Source: Deltaproteobacteria bacterium (GTDB lineage: Bacteria; Myxococcota; UBA796; SXON01). From it: a stretch of 41,559 nucleotides of DNA. Each line of letters starts with the position of its first letter. Positions within the stretch are counted from its first letter, which is position 1. Below are positions 15,376-24,159 of the stretch, one piece after another. Where the stretch lies: the NCBI GenBank assembly GCA_947483545.1, contig CANKNP010000004.1:1-41559 (forward strand), given 5' to 3'. The position numbers and the translations under genes are program-made. Under the pieces are notes generated by a model. That model was not told where the DNA came from. It saw only the letters and a list, made by a program, of their open reading frames with translations, and searched no databases.

Positions 15376-17133
15376 TTGGACGTCGCTCCTCCGCTCGCCG
15401 ATGGCCGTTACCGCCTGCTCAAGGTTCTGGGCGAGGGGGGTATGGCGACAGTCTATCGGGGTTACGACTCTCGGTTGGACGTCGAGCGGGCGATCAAGGT
15501 GCTTTCGCCGTTGCTTACCGCACGGGCGGAGATCCGGGCGCGGTTCGAGACCGAAGCCCGCACGATGGCCAAGCTTCAGCACCCCAACATCGTGAGCGTC
15601 CAGGATGTTGGCACGGACGGGGACCGGGTCTACCTGGTCATGGAGCTCCTGGAGTCGGGGAGCCTGATCGACATGTTGGACAAGGGCGGCGCGATGGCGC
15701 CCCAGGCCGCGTGTGATGCGATCATCGCGATCTTGTCGGGGCTCCAGGCGGCGCACGCCCGCGGGGTGGTGCATCGCGACATCAAGCCCCACAACGTGTT
15801 GGTGGCGAGCGACGGCGGCTACAAGGTCGCGGACTTCGGTATTGCGCATGTGGGCGGTCAGAACCGCTCGGCGACCCGCACGGGGATGGCGATGGGCACG
15901 CTGTCCTACATGGCGCCGGAGCAGCGTACGAACGCGAAGCAGGTCGATGGCCGCGCGGATCTCTACGCGGTGTCGGCCACGTTCTACGCGCTGCTCACGA
16001 ACAACGAGCCATTCGAGCTCCACGCCGTCGATCACCACGACGAGATCTTCGCGAACCTGCCGCTGCCGGTGGTGGACATCATGAAGCGGGCGTCCAAGTT
16101 CCGGCCGGACGACCGGTACGCGGACGCCGCGGAGATGATCGCGGCTGTGCGGCGGGCAAAGCAGATGATGGAGCAGACCCATTCGGCGTCGACGCCCACC
16201 AGCAACGCGGGCCACCCGACGTTGATCCTGGGTGGGGATTCGTTCGTCGGCTCGGTGGTGCCGGCCGCCCGGCCCGAGGGTGTTGCGGCGGCGGTGACAC
16301 CGGGGCTGCGCCAGGAGGGAGACACCTTCGCTGCCGATGCGATGAGCGACGAGGATGAAGGTGCCTTGCTGGATCGCGCGGCCGTTCCGAACCCCCTCGC
16401 GCTCACCGAAGGACCGAACCCGGAGCGGCCCGCCGACTCCAAGCGTACGCCAGATTCAGCGCCTTCGCGGCCATCAGCACCCTCCATCGTCGCCCCGGCG
16501 GAGCAAGCCAGCGGGCGGCCCGTGTGGGTCATCCCGGTGCTGGGGTTGCTCGGCGTCGGGCTCGTCATCGCGACCGTGGTCAGTGGGGTCATGGCGTGGC
16601 AGGTGGGGCAGGCCCTGGACGCCGAGGTGCCCGTCGAGTGGCCGGTCGTCGATGTGCAGGTCGTCGAGACCCCACCCGTCGTCGAGACCCCGCCCGTCGT
16701 CGAGACCCCACCCGTGGTCGAGACCCCACCCGTGGTCGGGACCCCGCCGGTCGATCCACCCCCGGTGGCTGTCACCCCAGCGCCTGTCGTGAAAGAGCCG
16801 GTGTCGCCGAAGCAGACGACGTCGCTGCCGAAGGAGACGACCCCGAAGGAGGCCACCGTGGTGGCGCCGAAAGAGACAGTGGCGCCCAAAGAGGCTGAGC
16901 CCGCGGCGGCGATGCAGATGTTGTTTGTGAACAGCCAGCCGTACTCCTACGTCACGGTGGATGGCAAGGCTGTGGGCACGACGGGCTTGAGCGTCACGGT
17001 GACCGTCGGATCTCACCGGGTGGGGCTCACCACCGAAGACGGAAAGTCGAAGCTTGTGGACTTGAAAGTGAAGGAAACGGAACCCCGGCGCTACTGCTGG
17101 GACTTTACGACGGAGGCCGAATGTTCGCGCTGA
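15376..17133 (+). CDS. Hanks-type Ser/Thr protein kinase with Pro-rich linker, TM helix and PEGA domain
   Basis: A 585-residue membrane kinase. The N-terminal cytoplasmic kinase domain (about residues 12-270) has GEGGMATVY, Lys41 in AIK, HRDIKPHN with Asp135 and Asn140, and DFG at Asp153, so it looks active. A Pro/Ala/Ser-rich linker leads to one TM helix (about 382-407). Next comes an extracytoplasmic stalk with four VVETPP-type units encoded by near-identical 18-nt repeats (16660-16749) and Lys/Thr-rich segments. A C-terminal PEGA-like domain (about 513-580) ends the protein. The only in-frame start after the divergent START gene is TTG at 15376, so start choice is tentative. The gene overlaps the next by 13 bases. 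Confidence 0.88.
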   Translation: MDVAPPLADGRYRLLKVLGEGGMATVYRGYDSRLDVERAIKVLSPLLTARAEIRARFETEARTMAKLQHPNIVSVQDVGTDGDRVYLVMELLESGSLIDMLDKGGAMAPQAACDAIIAILSGLQAAHARGVVHRDIKPHNVLVASDGGYKVADFGIAHVGGQNRSATRTGMAMGTLSYMAPEQRTNAKQVDGRADLYAVSATFYALLTNNEPFELHAVDHHDEIFANLPLPVVDIMKRASKFRPDDRYADAAEMIAAVRRAKQMMEQTHSASTPTSNAGHPTLILGGDSFVGSVVPAARPEGVAAAVTPGLRQEGDTFAADAMSDEDEGALLDRAAVPNPLALTEGPNPERPADSKRTPDSAPSRPSAPSIVAPAEQASGRPVWVIPVLGLLGVGLVIATVVSGVMAWQVGQALDAEVPVEWPVVDVQVVETPPVVETPPVVETPPVVETPPVVGTPPVDPPPVAVTPAPVVKEPVSPKQTTSLPKETTPKEATVVAPKETVAPKEAEPAAAMQMLFVNSQPYSYVTVDGKAVGTTGLSVTVTVGSHRVGLTTEDGKSKLVDLKVKETEPRRYCWDFTTEAECSR

Positions 17134-18335
17134 TCTCGTTCGCGCTTGCGGCGGACACGGTGGTTTACTCAGGGGGGACGGCGGCGGATGCGCTCGCGCG
17201 GGTCGCGATCGCCACCGGCGGGGCGGATGCCGAGCTGCGGGCCGTGGACGTGACCGCGCTGATGGCGGGGCGGCCGCCCACGCTCGTGTCGGGGGGGCAT
17301 CTCACGGTGTGCAGCGGCACGCCATCTTCGGCGGAGGCGGTGAAGTCCTCGTTGGGGCTGGCCGAAGGGGCGATCAAGTACATGGAGTTCGGTTCGGCGC
17401 GTGCCGCGTTGGACGCCGGGATTCGGGATCTCGGCTGCCTTCAGACCCCCGTGGACCCGGCTCAGGCCTCGCGGGCCTGGTACCTGCTCGGCATCGTGGA
17501 CGCCGCTGCGGGCGATCAAGCCGCGTCGCGGGAGGACTTTCGGCGCGCGCGCCTGTTTGACCCGAACATGGAGTGGGACAAGAACTTCGCCCCCTCCGCC
17601 CGCGCGACCTTCGATGCGATCGCCACCGAGGTGAAGGCTGCGCCGCTGGTTCCGCTCACGGTGCTGCCGGCCCCGGCCGACGGTGTTTTCCGCCTGGATG
17701 GCCGCCCCGTGCAGCTCATCGAAGGCCACGTCGGCGTCACGCCGGGCGAGCACTACGTGCAGATCGGCGAGAACCCCGTGGTCACGCTCGCGTTGACGGT
17801 GGACGGTAATACCGCCCCCACGCTGGTGCTCCCCGGGCTCGTTGGCCCTGAGGTGTTGACCTGGGCCGGCGACGGCGAGCGGCGGGCTGCCCTCTCGGCG
17901 GTGCTGGTGAGCGCTCTCGGCACGGAAGGCGTCGTGTACGTGGTGAACCCCAGTATGCTGTGGCGCGTGCGGCTCGGAGGGAGCGCGTGGGATCTCGTTC
18001 GCACGGACGCTGGGATCCCCACCGTCGCGAAGACCACGAAGGTCCCGCCTCCGCCCAAAGCCCCCAAAGAGACGGCGACCGGCGGCAAGGACTCCCCGTT
18101 GGGTCCGGTGATCCTCGGGGTTGGAGGGGCCACGTTGGCGGCCGGCGGGGTGTTGGCGATCCTGGGCTACACCCAGGCGCTGGGTGCGTACAATGAGGCC
18201 GCGGACACCGGCACGACGGATGCGATCCGCGCAGACTACAACCGCGGGGCGAAGCGCCTCCAGAACGGCGAGATCATCGCAGGTGTGGGCGCAGCGGTTT
18301 TGGCGACCGGCGTGGTGTTGACGATCGCGTTTTGA
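17121..18335 (+). CDS. Kinase-linked exported protein with TPR-like and C-terminal membrane segments
   Basis: A 404-residue protein with a short signal peptide (MFALISFALAAD). The middle has a helical TPR-like region (YMEFGSARAALDAGI, then SRAWYLLGIVDAAAGDQAAS with ARLFDPNMEWDKNFAPSAR, about residues 85-170) and a PEGA-like beta segment (DGVFRLDGRPVQLIEGHVGV). The C-terminus has two hydrophobic helices (VILGVGGATLAAGGVLAILG and IIAGVGAAVLATGVVLTIAF). It starts inside the kinase gene, so the two are probably co-translated. Similar proteins often sit next to Ser/Thr kinases in Myxococcota (my recollection). A sensor or scaffold role is inferred, not shown. Confidence 0.75.
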   Translation: MFALISFALAADTVVYSGGTAADALARVAIATGGADAELRAVDVTALMAGRPPTLVSGGHLTVCSGTPSSAEAVKSSLGLAEGAIKYMEFGSARAALDAGIRDLGCLQTPVDPAQASRAWYLLGIVDAAAGDQAASREDFRRARLFDPNMEWDKNFAPSARATFDAIATEVKAAPLVPLTVLPAPADGVFRLDGRPVQLIEGHVGVTPGEHYVQIGENPVVTLALTVDGNTAPTLVLPGLVGPEVLTWAGDGERRAALSAVLVSALGTEGVVYVVNPSMLWRVRLGGSAWDLVRTDAGIPTVAKTTKVPPPPKAPKETATGGKDSPLGPVILGVGGATLAAGGVLAILGYTQALGAYNEAADTGTTDAIRADYNRGAKRLQNGEIIAGVGAAVLATGVVLTIAF

Positions 18336-18411
18336 ACCTCCGTCTTGCCCTCGCCGCGACGCTCCCAGTCGTGGTCGAACCAGCTTGATACATCCGGCGG
18401 GAGGAGGTTGC

Positions 18412-18448
18412 GATAGCACATAACTGAGCCCCTCAGTTATGTGCTATC
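18412..18448. repeat. Perfect 17-bp inverted repeat
   Basis: The left arm (18412-18428, GATAGCACATAACTGAG) and right arm (18432-18448) are exact reverse complements around CCC. The element is clearly AT-richer than its surroundings and lies between convergent genes (stops at 18335 and 18591). No T-tract follows on either strand, so it is not a classic terminator. It could still terminate bidirectionally, or be a protein site or a mobile-element scar. Confidence 0.9.
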
Positions 18449-18560
18449 AATGTCTGCCTGGGACACATGCTACATGATACATGACGCACCCACCCGATGA
18501 TCAGCGGCGCTCCACGGCCCGAGTTTGCCCTGGCCCAAGGACCCAAGCCGCCCTTCTGCC

Positions 18561-18590
18561 GCAGCCTGAAGCCTGCAGCCTCCAGCCTCC
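18561..18590 (-). repeat. Heptanucleotide tandem array (AGGCTNN)
   Basis: Reading the minus strand directly after the stop of the Asp-box lipoprotein gene, four 7-nt units with an AGGCT core follow one another (AGGCTGG, AGGCTGC, AGGCTTC, AGGCTGC). The core agrees with the arrays at 9113 and 37587. Confidence 0.7.
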
Positions 18591-19640
18591 CTACGGCACC
18601 GCGTGAACCGCAGCCACCCACCGCTCGCCCATCAACGAGAGCTGCGGCATGCCCAGGTAGCCGCCGACGCCTACGCTGTGGATGCCTTCGCCGGCGGTGA
18701 CGCGGTACAGGTTGATCTTGGTCTCGTCGGGCACGAAGCTCGAGGACAGCACCGTGAGCGGATCGTCGGGGAGGGGGTAGAGCCGGGCGTCGTCGCCGAG
18801 CGTGATCTGGGTGGAGTCGCCGAGCAGGGCCCAGCCGACGCCGCTGTCGTCGGAGCGCTGGATCGAGCGGATGCCGTCGGTGCTGTCGGTGATGGCGAAG
18901 ATCACGTTGTCATCGGCAGGGGACGTGACGACGCGCAGGCCGGTCACCGTGCCGGTCCCGGTGCCGATGAGGCTGGTGCTGATGTCGGTCCAGGTGGAGC
19001 CACCGGTGTTGCTGATCGCGATGCCGGCCCCGGCGATTACAACGAGATCGAGGTTGGTGGGGCTGACGGTTCCGCCGGTGGGCGTGAACGGCGGGGCGCC
19101 GGCGAGCACCCAGGAATCGCCGCCGTCCTCGGAGGTGACCACCCCGCGGGCTTGCACGCCCCGAAGCCGGCCGCTGGACTCCCAGGTCGGCGGGTCTATG
19201 AAGGCTTCGACGGTGTCGAACGGGGTCCAACTGCCGCCAAAATCGTCGGAGCGCGCGGCGTCGGACCCGTCCCGGTCAAAGGCGTAGACGCGATCGCCGG
19301 CCGCGACGAGGGCCCAGTTCGACGTGGCTGGCAGGTTCCCCGCCTCTTCCCAGTTGCATCCGGTATCGCTCGATACCAGGACATTCCCCGCGAAGGACGC
19401 GACCATTCCCGTTGATCCGGCGACGGGGCCAGCAACGCCAGTCGTCTTGAGCGTGTCGGAGGGAGCCGCGGTGGGCGCGTGCAGATCGTCGCCGCCATCC
19501 TCATAAAGCAGGATGCCCGTGGCGCCCTTGACCTGGCCGCACACGCCGCCGGTGTCGGAGTCGAAGGTGTGGCCGAGGTCGGCGGACTTGCCGGTGCAGG
19601 CCAGCAGGAGGGCGACGGGGAGAGAGCGGAGTCGGGTCAT
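18591..19640 (-). CDS. Lipoprotein with Asp-box (BNR-type) beta-propeller repeats
   Basis: A 349-residue protein. The lipobox LLLAC (Cys15) is followed by a short polar linker. Five Asp-box-like repeats (SxDxGxxW type) are visible: SSDTGCNWEEAG, SDDFGGSWTPF, SEDGGDSWVLAG, SNTGGSTWTDIS and SDDSGVGWALLG. Such repeats form a six- or seven-bladed propeller as in sialidases and Ycf48/Vps10-like proteins, usually for binding; no catalytic residues are evident. It lies 13 bases behind the carboxylase gene on the same strand, which may only be read-through. Confidence 0.82.
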   Translation of the reverse strand: MTRLRSLPVALLLACTGKSADLGHTFDSDTGGVCGQVKGATGILLYEDGGDDLHAPTAAPSDTLKTTGVAGPVAGSTGMVASFAGNVLVSSDTGCNWEEAGNLPATSNWALVAAGDRVYAFDRDGSDAARSDDFGGSWTPFDTVEAFIDPPTWESSGRLRGVQARGVVTSEDGGDSWVLAGAPPFTPTGGTVSPTNLDLVVIAGAGIAISNTGGSTWTDISTSLIGTGTGTVTGLRVVTSPADDNVIFAITDSTDGIRSIQRSDDSGVGWALLGDSTQITLGDDARLYPLPDDPLTVLSSSFVPDETKINLYRVTAGEGIHSVGVGGYLGMPQLSLMGERWVAAVHAVP

Positions 19641-19653
19641 GGCCCGCCGCTTA

Positions 19654-21264
19654 TCAGGTTCGGAGCGTGCCGAAGCCTTGGGGTCCGTCGTGGAGGGGCG
19701 CGTGCAAGGCCGCGGCGATGGAGAGCCCGAGCACGTCGCGGGTGCGGTGGGGCTCGATGATGCCGTCGTCCCAGAGGTTGGCGCTGGAGTGCAGCGCGTT
19801 GCCTTCGGCGCGGGTGTTCTCGCGCACCGGGACGAGGATCATCTGCTCCTCCTCTGGCGAGATCGGCCCGATCCCCGCCCGCAGTCGTTGGGCGTTCTGC
19901 ACGTCGATGAGCACGCGCGCAGCCTGCTCGCCGCCCATCACCGAGATCTGCGCGTTGGGCCACATCCACAAGAACCGCGGGGAATAGGCCCGGCCGCACA
20001 TCGCGTAGTTTCCAGCGCCAAAGCTGCCGCCGACGATCACGGTGAACTTGGGAACGGTGCACGTCGAGACCGCCGCGACCATCTGCTGCCCGTGCTTGGT
20101 GATCCCCGCCCGCTCATAGGCTTTGCCGACGATGAAGCCGCCTACGTTCTGGAGGAACACCAGCGGCGTGCCCCGACGCTCGCAGAGCTGGATGAAGTGC
20201 GTGGCCTTGAGCGCTGCTTCGCTGAAAATCGGCCCGTTGTTCGCCAGGAAGCCGACCAGATAGCCGTGGATGTACCCCCAGCCGGTCACCAGTGTCGTGC
20301 CGAAGCCGGCTTTGAACTCCTCGAACTCGCTGGCGTCGGTGATGCGGGCGATCACCTCTCGGATGTCGTAGGGCAGGTGAGGTTCGGGCGGGACGAGGTC
20401 GTAGAGCTCGTCGGGGTCGTGCATCGGCGGGCGGGCGGCGCGCACAGGCGGCACCCCTCCGGCCGGGAGGCAGGCCACCCGCCGGCGGAGGATGTCGATG
20501 CAGTCGGCGTCGTCTTCGGCGAGATAGTCGCTCACGCCCGAGACGTGCGTGTGCATGAACGCGCCTCCGAGGTCTTCGGCGGTCACATCCTCGCCGGTGG
20601 CGGCGCGAACCAGGGGCGGGCCGGCGAGGAAGATGGCGCCGGTGCCGCGCACGTGGACGACCTCGTCGCTCATCGCGGGGATGTACGCGGCCCCGGCGGT
20701 GCAGAGCCCCATGACGCCGCAGAGCTGGGGAATGCCCAGCTTGGACATCCGCGCTTGGTTGTAGAAGATGCGGCCGCCGTCGTCGATGTCCGGGAAAACT
20801 TCGCTCTGAAGCGGCAAGTAGGCGCCACCCGAATCGACGAGGGAGACGAACGGCAGGCGGTTTTCCAGCGAGATGGTCTGCAGCCGGAGCGCCTTCTTGA
20901 CCCCCATCGGGTAGATCGTGCCGCCTTTGACCATCGCATCGTTGGCCTGCACGACACAGGTGCGACCCTCGATCACGCCGATGCCAGCGAGGCTCCCGGC
21001 CTTGTGGACCCCGCCATCGTAGAGCCCGCGGCCGGCCAGCCCGCCGATCTCGAGGAACGGGGTCTGGGGGTCGAGCAGGCGGGTGATGCGCTCATGCGCG
21101 GTCAGCTTTCCCTGCTCCTTGTGGCGGGCCAGGGCTTTGCCGGATCGGGCGTGGCCCGCCTCCTTCAAGGCTGTCCGCAGCTCGGTCAGCAGCGCCTCGT
21201 GGGCGGACCGGCGGCGGATGTTCTCGGGGTCGGAGACGTCGAAGGCCGAGGGCAGAGGGCGCAT
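19654..21264 (-). CDS. Biotin-dependent acyl-CoA carboxylase, carboxyltransferase beta subunit (MCC-like)
   Basis: A 536-residue carboxyltransferase with both crotonase-like halves. The N-terminal half has HERITRLLDP, DSGGAYLPLQ and AGAAYIPAMSDE. The C-terminal half has LQNVGGFIVG, VGGSFGAGNYAMCGRAY, ISVMGGEQAARVL and LWDDGIIEPHRTRDVLGLS. These segments are closest to the beta subunit of methylcrotonyl-CoA carboxylase (leucine breakdown), but geranyl- and other acyl-CoA carboxylases are related. No biotin-carrying alpha subunit or isovaleryl-CoA dehydrogenase is next to it, so the substrate is undecided. The length is normal. Confidence 0.88.
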   Translation of the reverse strand: MRPLPSAFDVSDPENIRRRSAHEALLTELRTALKEAGHARSGKALARHKEQGKLTAHERITRLLDPQTPFLEIGGLAGRGLYDGGVHKAGSLAGIGVIEGRTCVVQANDAMVKGGTIYPMGVKKALRLQTISLENRLPFVSLVDSGGAYLPLQSEVFPDIDDGGRIFYNQARMSKLGIPQLCGVMGLCTAGAAYIPAMSDEVVHVRGTGAIFLAGPPLVRAATGEDVTAEDLGGAFMHTHVSGVSDYLAEDDADCIDILRRRVACLPAGGVPPVRAARPPMHDPDELYDLVPPEPHLPYDIREVIARITDASEFEEFKAGFGTTLVTGWGYIHGYLVGFLANNGPIFSEAALKATHFIQLCERRGTPLVFLQNVGGFIVGKAYERAGITKHGQQMVAAVSTCTVPKFTVIVGGSFGAGNYAMCGRAYSPRFLWMWPNAQISVMGGEQAARVLIDVQNAQRLRAGIGPISPEEEQMILVPVRENTRAEGNALHSSANLWDDGIIEPHRTRDVLGLSIAAALHAPLHDGPQGFGTLRT

Positions 21265-21466
21265 CTGCCGGTATTAGCCTGTTGTCCCTGCCGCGACGGG
21301 GGGCACGGCGGGCGCACCGGAGGCGCGAAGAGGCTCTGCCCCGGAACTCCCTCGCCACCCCCGCACGTGCTCAAGCGCACCCGAGCCGAGGGCAGGATTC
21401 GGAGGGTACTCCCGACGAATCCGGCCACGCGCTCGTAGTCGAGCGCATCTCGGCTCGCCGGGGGGC

Positions 21467-21487
21467 GTGGGGGGCGCCGCCCCCCAC
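21467..21487. terminator. Strong GC hairpin behind the transglutaminase-like gene
   Basis: Perfect 9-bp arms, GTGGGGGGC (21467-21475) and GCCCCCCAC (21479-21487), sit around a 3-nt loop, three bases after the stop codon of the minus-strand gene at 21491. No T-tract follows, so termination would be atypical. The rest of the 21265-21490 gap shows nothing recognisable. Confidence 0.5.
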
Positions 21488-21490
21488 AAA

Positions 21491-22363
21491 TCACGGCACG
21501 ATCCTCGCGTCGTTGATCTTCAGCCCCTCATTGCGCACATCCAGCTCGCCCAGGTCGAGCAGCCCGGGGCCGGCCGGCTCAGCCACCAGGTAGGAGCGCC
21601 CGGAGACCTGCACGCGCGTGCCCTCACCGTCGATCTCAAGACCGACGTAGACATGCCCAGTCACGTAGAACAACGCAAGGCTGACCTCGGGAAAGGAGGA
21701 TTTCATCATCGCGAGGTACAGCACCGCTTTGCTGTCGCAGTCCCCACGGTCGCCATCGAGCACGGCCAAGGGTCGGCGGTAGGTGTCGCCATCGTCGTCG
21801 CGCTTCTCGTACGGGATGGTCTGCACAAACGCGAGGGATCGAGCGGCAAAGTCCCGAACGTCCTCGAGCGGCTTGCTCAGCCCCAGAGCGATGGGCGCGA
21901 CGAGGGTCGCGTACTGGCCAGCGAGCCGCGCGTGCGCCGGTCGGATCAGCCCATTCGCATCCTCGTACCCGTGCTCCTCCAGGAATTTCGTACGCGCCTG
22001 TAGGCTTACGGCCTGGGCCGTCTCCAACGCGCGGTCCGCCGTGCCTTCCCCGGCCGTGGAGGACACCTGGTATCTGAGCTTCGCGCCGGTCACCTCCACG
22101 GAGATATCCACGGTCGCACGCTCCGAAGCCGGTCGTGCGTTCGCCCAGCCCATGACCGCTTCGGCGCGGGCCTTCACCAGCGCATCGACAGGATGTGCGC
22201 CGGAGAGCTCCAGATCCCGGGCCACCGAAGCGACCGGAACCTCAAAGCTGTAGGACTCTCCCGCGACCGTGTACGCGTACCGGCGAAGGTCCCCAAGGTC
22301 GGTCACCTCCCGGGACCGCGATGCCGAAAGCGCGAGCCCGACCGCCAGGAGTGCGGCGAACAT
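21491..22363 (-). CDS. Exported transglutaminase-like protein
   Basis: A 290-residue protein with a short signal-like N-terminus. The C-terminal half carries the transglutaminase/papain-like triad: Cys209 in DGDRGDCDSKAVLY, His237 in TGHVYVGLEI and an acidic partner near Glu262 in YLVAEP. The preceding helix VRDFAARSLAFVQTIPYEKRDD is typical of bacterial transglutaminase-core proteins. Family members act as proteases, amidases or crosslinkers; the substrate is unknown. It lies five bases behind the gene ending at 22369, so the two form an operon of exported proteins. Confidence 0.75.
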   Translation of the reverse strand: MFAALLAVGLALSASRSREVTDLGDLRRYAYTVAGESYSFEVPVASVARDLELSGAHPVDALVKARAEAVMGWANARPASERATVDISVEVTGAKLRYQVSSTAGEGTADRALETAQAVSLQARTKFLEEHGYEDANGLIRPAHARLAGQYATLVAPIALGLSKPLEDVRDFAARSLAFVQTIPYEKRDDDGDTYRRPLAVLDGDRGDCDSKAVLYLAMMKSSFPEVSLALFYVTGHVYVGLEIDGEGTRVQVSGRSYLVAEPAGPGLLDLGELDVRNEGLKINDARIVP

Positions 22364-22368
22364 CCCGC

Positions 22369-23082
22369 TCAGTTCACGGTAATCGACTTCACGATCTTGG
22401 TCTTGACCTCGCTGCGGATCTGGTCCTGCAGCTTGGTGTAGAGCGCGAGGTTCTCGCTGGACTCGTCGCCGAAGTCAACCACCCGGGAGTCCTGCTCGCG
22501 CACCTGGTACTTGAAGACCTGGAACTCCAACGTGGTGCCATCATCGAAGGTAAAACGCCAATGGTGGCGGTTGGAGACGGTGCCCTTCGAGCCGTCCTTC
22601 AAGGTCGCGGTCGAGGTCGTGCGCAAGGTGCAGTCGTACATCCAGGGCGTGGTGTCGCTCGAATACGAGCAATCGACGTCGTCCGTCATGCTGGCGCCGG
22701 GCACGATCACGATGGTTTTGATGTCCGGCCAGCCCGCGTTCTTCTCCGTGCCATTGGCCTCGATATTGAGCTTCAACTTGCTTTCTTCACTGGTCCAGCC
22801 ATCGTCGCCGGAGTAATCCACGGTGCGCTCCACGCCTTTGACGTGCCCGGCCTTCGACGTGCCGTCCGCGTACGTGATGGTCACATTGAAGCTCGCGTTG
22901 TTCACGACCGTCGGAGCGGGTGGCTCGTCGGGCGGGGGCGGCGCCTCTTCGACGGGCGGGGGAGCTGGGGCAGGCGTTGGTTCGACGACGGGCTCGGCGG
23001 GCTTCTTCTTGGCGTGCGCGGCGACCGGCAGCGCCAGGAGGACGAGGGCGAGTGCGAGCCGAAAGACGGGGCTGGATGTCAT
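22369..23082 (-). CDS. Exported protein of unknown function with Pro-rich linker
   Basis: A 237-residue protein. The signal peptide ends at PVAAHA (about residue 24). A Lys/Pro/Glu linker (PAPAPPPVEEAPPPPDEPP) follows, then a beta-rich globular domain from NNASFNVTITYADGTSKAGH to the C-terminus with one cysteine pair (DCSYSS, YDCTLR). I do not recognise the domain. ATG 23082 has a GGAG Shine-Dalgarno; the open frame upstream to 23694 is antisense to the divergent gene and is rejected. It is the first gene of a two-gene unit with the transglutaminase-like gene. Confidence 0.7.
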   Translation of the reverse strand: MTSSPVFRLALALVLLALPVAAHAKKKPAEPVVEPTPAPAPPPVEEAPPPPDEPPAPTVVNNASFNVTITYADGTSKAGHVKGVERTVDYSGDDGWTSEESKLKLNIEANGTEKNAGWPDIKTIVIVPGASMTDDVDCSYSSDTTPWMYDCTLRTTSTATLKDGSKGTVSNRHHWRFTFDDGTTLEFQVFKYQVREQDSRVVDFGDESSENLALYTKLQDQIRSEVKTKIVKSITVN

Positions 23083-23273
23083 CAATACTCCGAGGAGGGC
23101 AGCGTAACCGGCGGGGGCGGCCCGGACGGGTGCTTGGCCGAGAGCACGCTCGAGCAGCGGCCTATTCCACCGGGCATGGCGCGACTCGCGCGTTTGGGCT
23201 TGCCACGGGGACCCATCGCGTGCACGATGAGGAAGGGCGGCTCGGCTCACCGGGTTGCCCAACGCGAGGTCGG

Positions 23274-24062
23274 ATGTTCCTGCTCCCGCTGATCCTCGGA
23301 TGCCTCCAGGGCCCCGCCCAGATGCGGACGTCTGTGGAGCTTGGGGAGCAGACCGACACGGTGGAGATGACCGTGTTGGCGCGCGTCGTGGCGCCGGGAT
23401 CCGCGGCAGCGTGGGAGGCGGTCGCCCGCGGACTGGGGGCGCCAGCTCCCCGCTTGCTCCCTGGGGAGTGCGTGACTCGGGGGGACAAGGATGCTGCGCC
23501 GATCCCGGCGGTGGTTCACTCCCTCGGGGTTCAGGGTGCGCTGGCCGGCGCGTTGCTCCCGGGCCCGTCGAGCTGGCGAACCGCTTCGGGTCTCCGGACG
23601 GTGGATCCCGCGTGGACGGTGGCGGATGTGACCTGGTCGCGGGGCGATGCGCTCGGGAAGCGGACGCTCTCCCGGGCGGTGCGGTTTGGCCCATCGCCCC
23701 GGGTGCGCGAGATCGAGCTCTCCGAGGATGGACTGCATTTGCGCTGGGATCCGCCGTCGGTCGAGCACGGGGAGGTCGCGTTCACCTCGTCCGGTGGCGA
23801 GGTGCTCTGCGGCGCAGGCACCGCCGGGATCGTTGTCCCCGCGCGCTTTGACATCCTCGATGGCGAGGTGCGCCTCCGCAGCGTTCACATGCACAGCGAA
23901 CAAGCGTCGCCGAAGCTCCGGATCCAGGTGCGGGCGGTCATCGAGCGGGCGATTCGCTTGGACGTCCCGCCGGCTGAGACGGCGCCGAGCGCGCTTCCAC
24001 CCGCGCCAACGCTCAACTCGCCGACCCCGCGAAAAGGTCGGGTGCGGCCGACGCGAGGGTGA
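23274..24062 (+). CDS. Putative lipoprotein, unknown function
   Basis: A 262-residue protein with a short hydrophobic N-terminus ending in a possible lipobox (LILGC, Cys10). The rest is beta-rich with several Asp/Glu-Val-Arg strands (REIELSEDGLHLRWDPPSVEH, then GEVRLRSVHMHSEQ) and a Pro/Ala-rich basic tail. No family is recognised. The start at 23274 has GAGGT three bases ahead. It is divergent from the gene starting at 23082, across a 191-base gap in which I see no clear promoter. Confidence 0.6.
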   Translation: MFLLPLILGCLQGPAQMRTSVELGEQTDTVEMTVLARVVAPGSAAAWEAVARGLGAPAPRLLPGECVTRGDKDAAPIPAVVHSLGVQGALAGALLPGPSSWRTASGLRTVDPAWTVADVTWSRGDALGKRTLSRAVRFGPSPRVREIELSEDGLHLRWDPPSVEHGEVAFTSSGGEVLCGAGTAGIVVPARFDILDGEVRLRSVHMHSEQASPKLRIQVRAVIERAIRLDVPPAETAPSALPPAPTLNSPTPRKGRVRPTRG

Positions 24063-24159
24063 GGGCGGCTCGGGCCATCCGAAGCCGTTGACTCAGGCCG
24101 TGGAACGCCGCTGATCGTCCGGCGGGTTTCGGCGCATGGTGAACAGGTACCCGCTGGGA

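Noticed and set aside
16660..16749. 18-nt direct repeats as a possible CRISPR or att site
   Set aside because: In frame inside the kinase gene and coding for VVETPP units; no spacers.
18412..18448. Classic Rho-independent terminator at the 17-bp palindrome
   Set aside because: No T-tract follows either arm and the stem is not GC-rich.
19513..21438. A 641-codon plus-strand open frame opposite the carboxylase gene
   Set aside because: Shadow of the carboxyltransferase gene; no domain signature.
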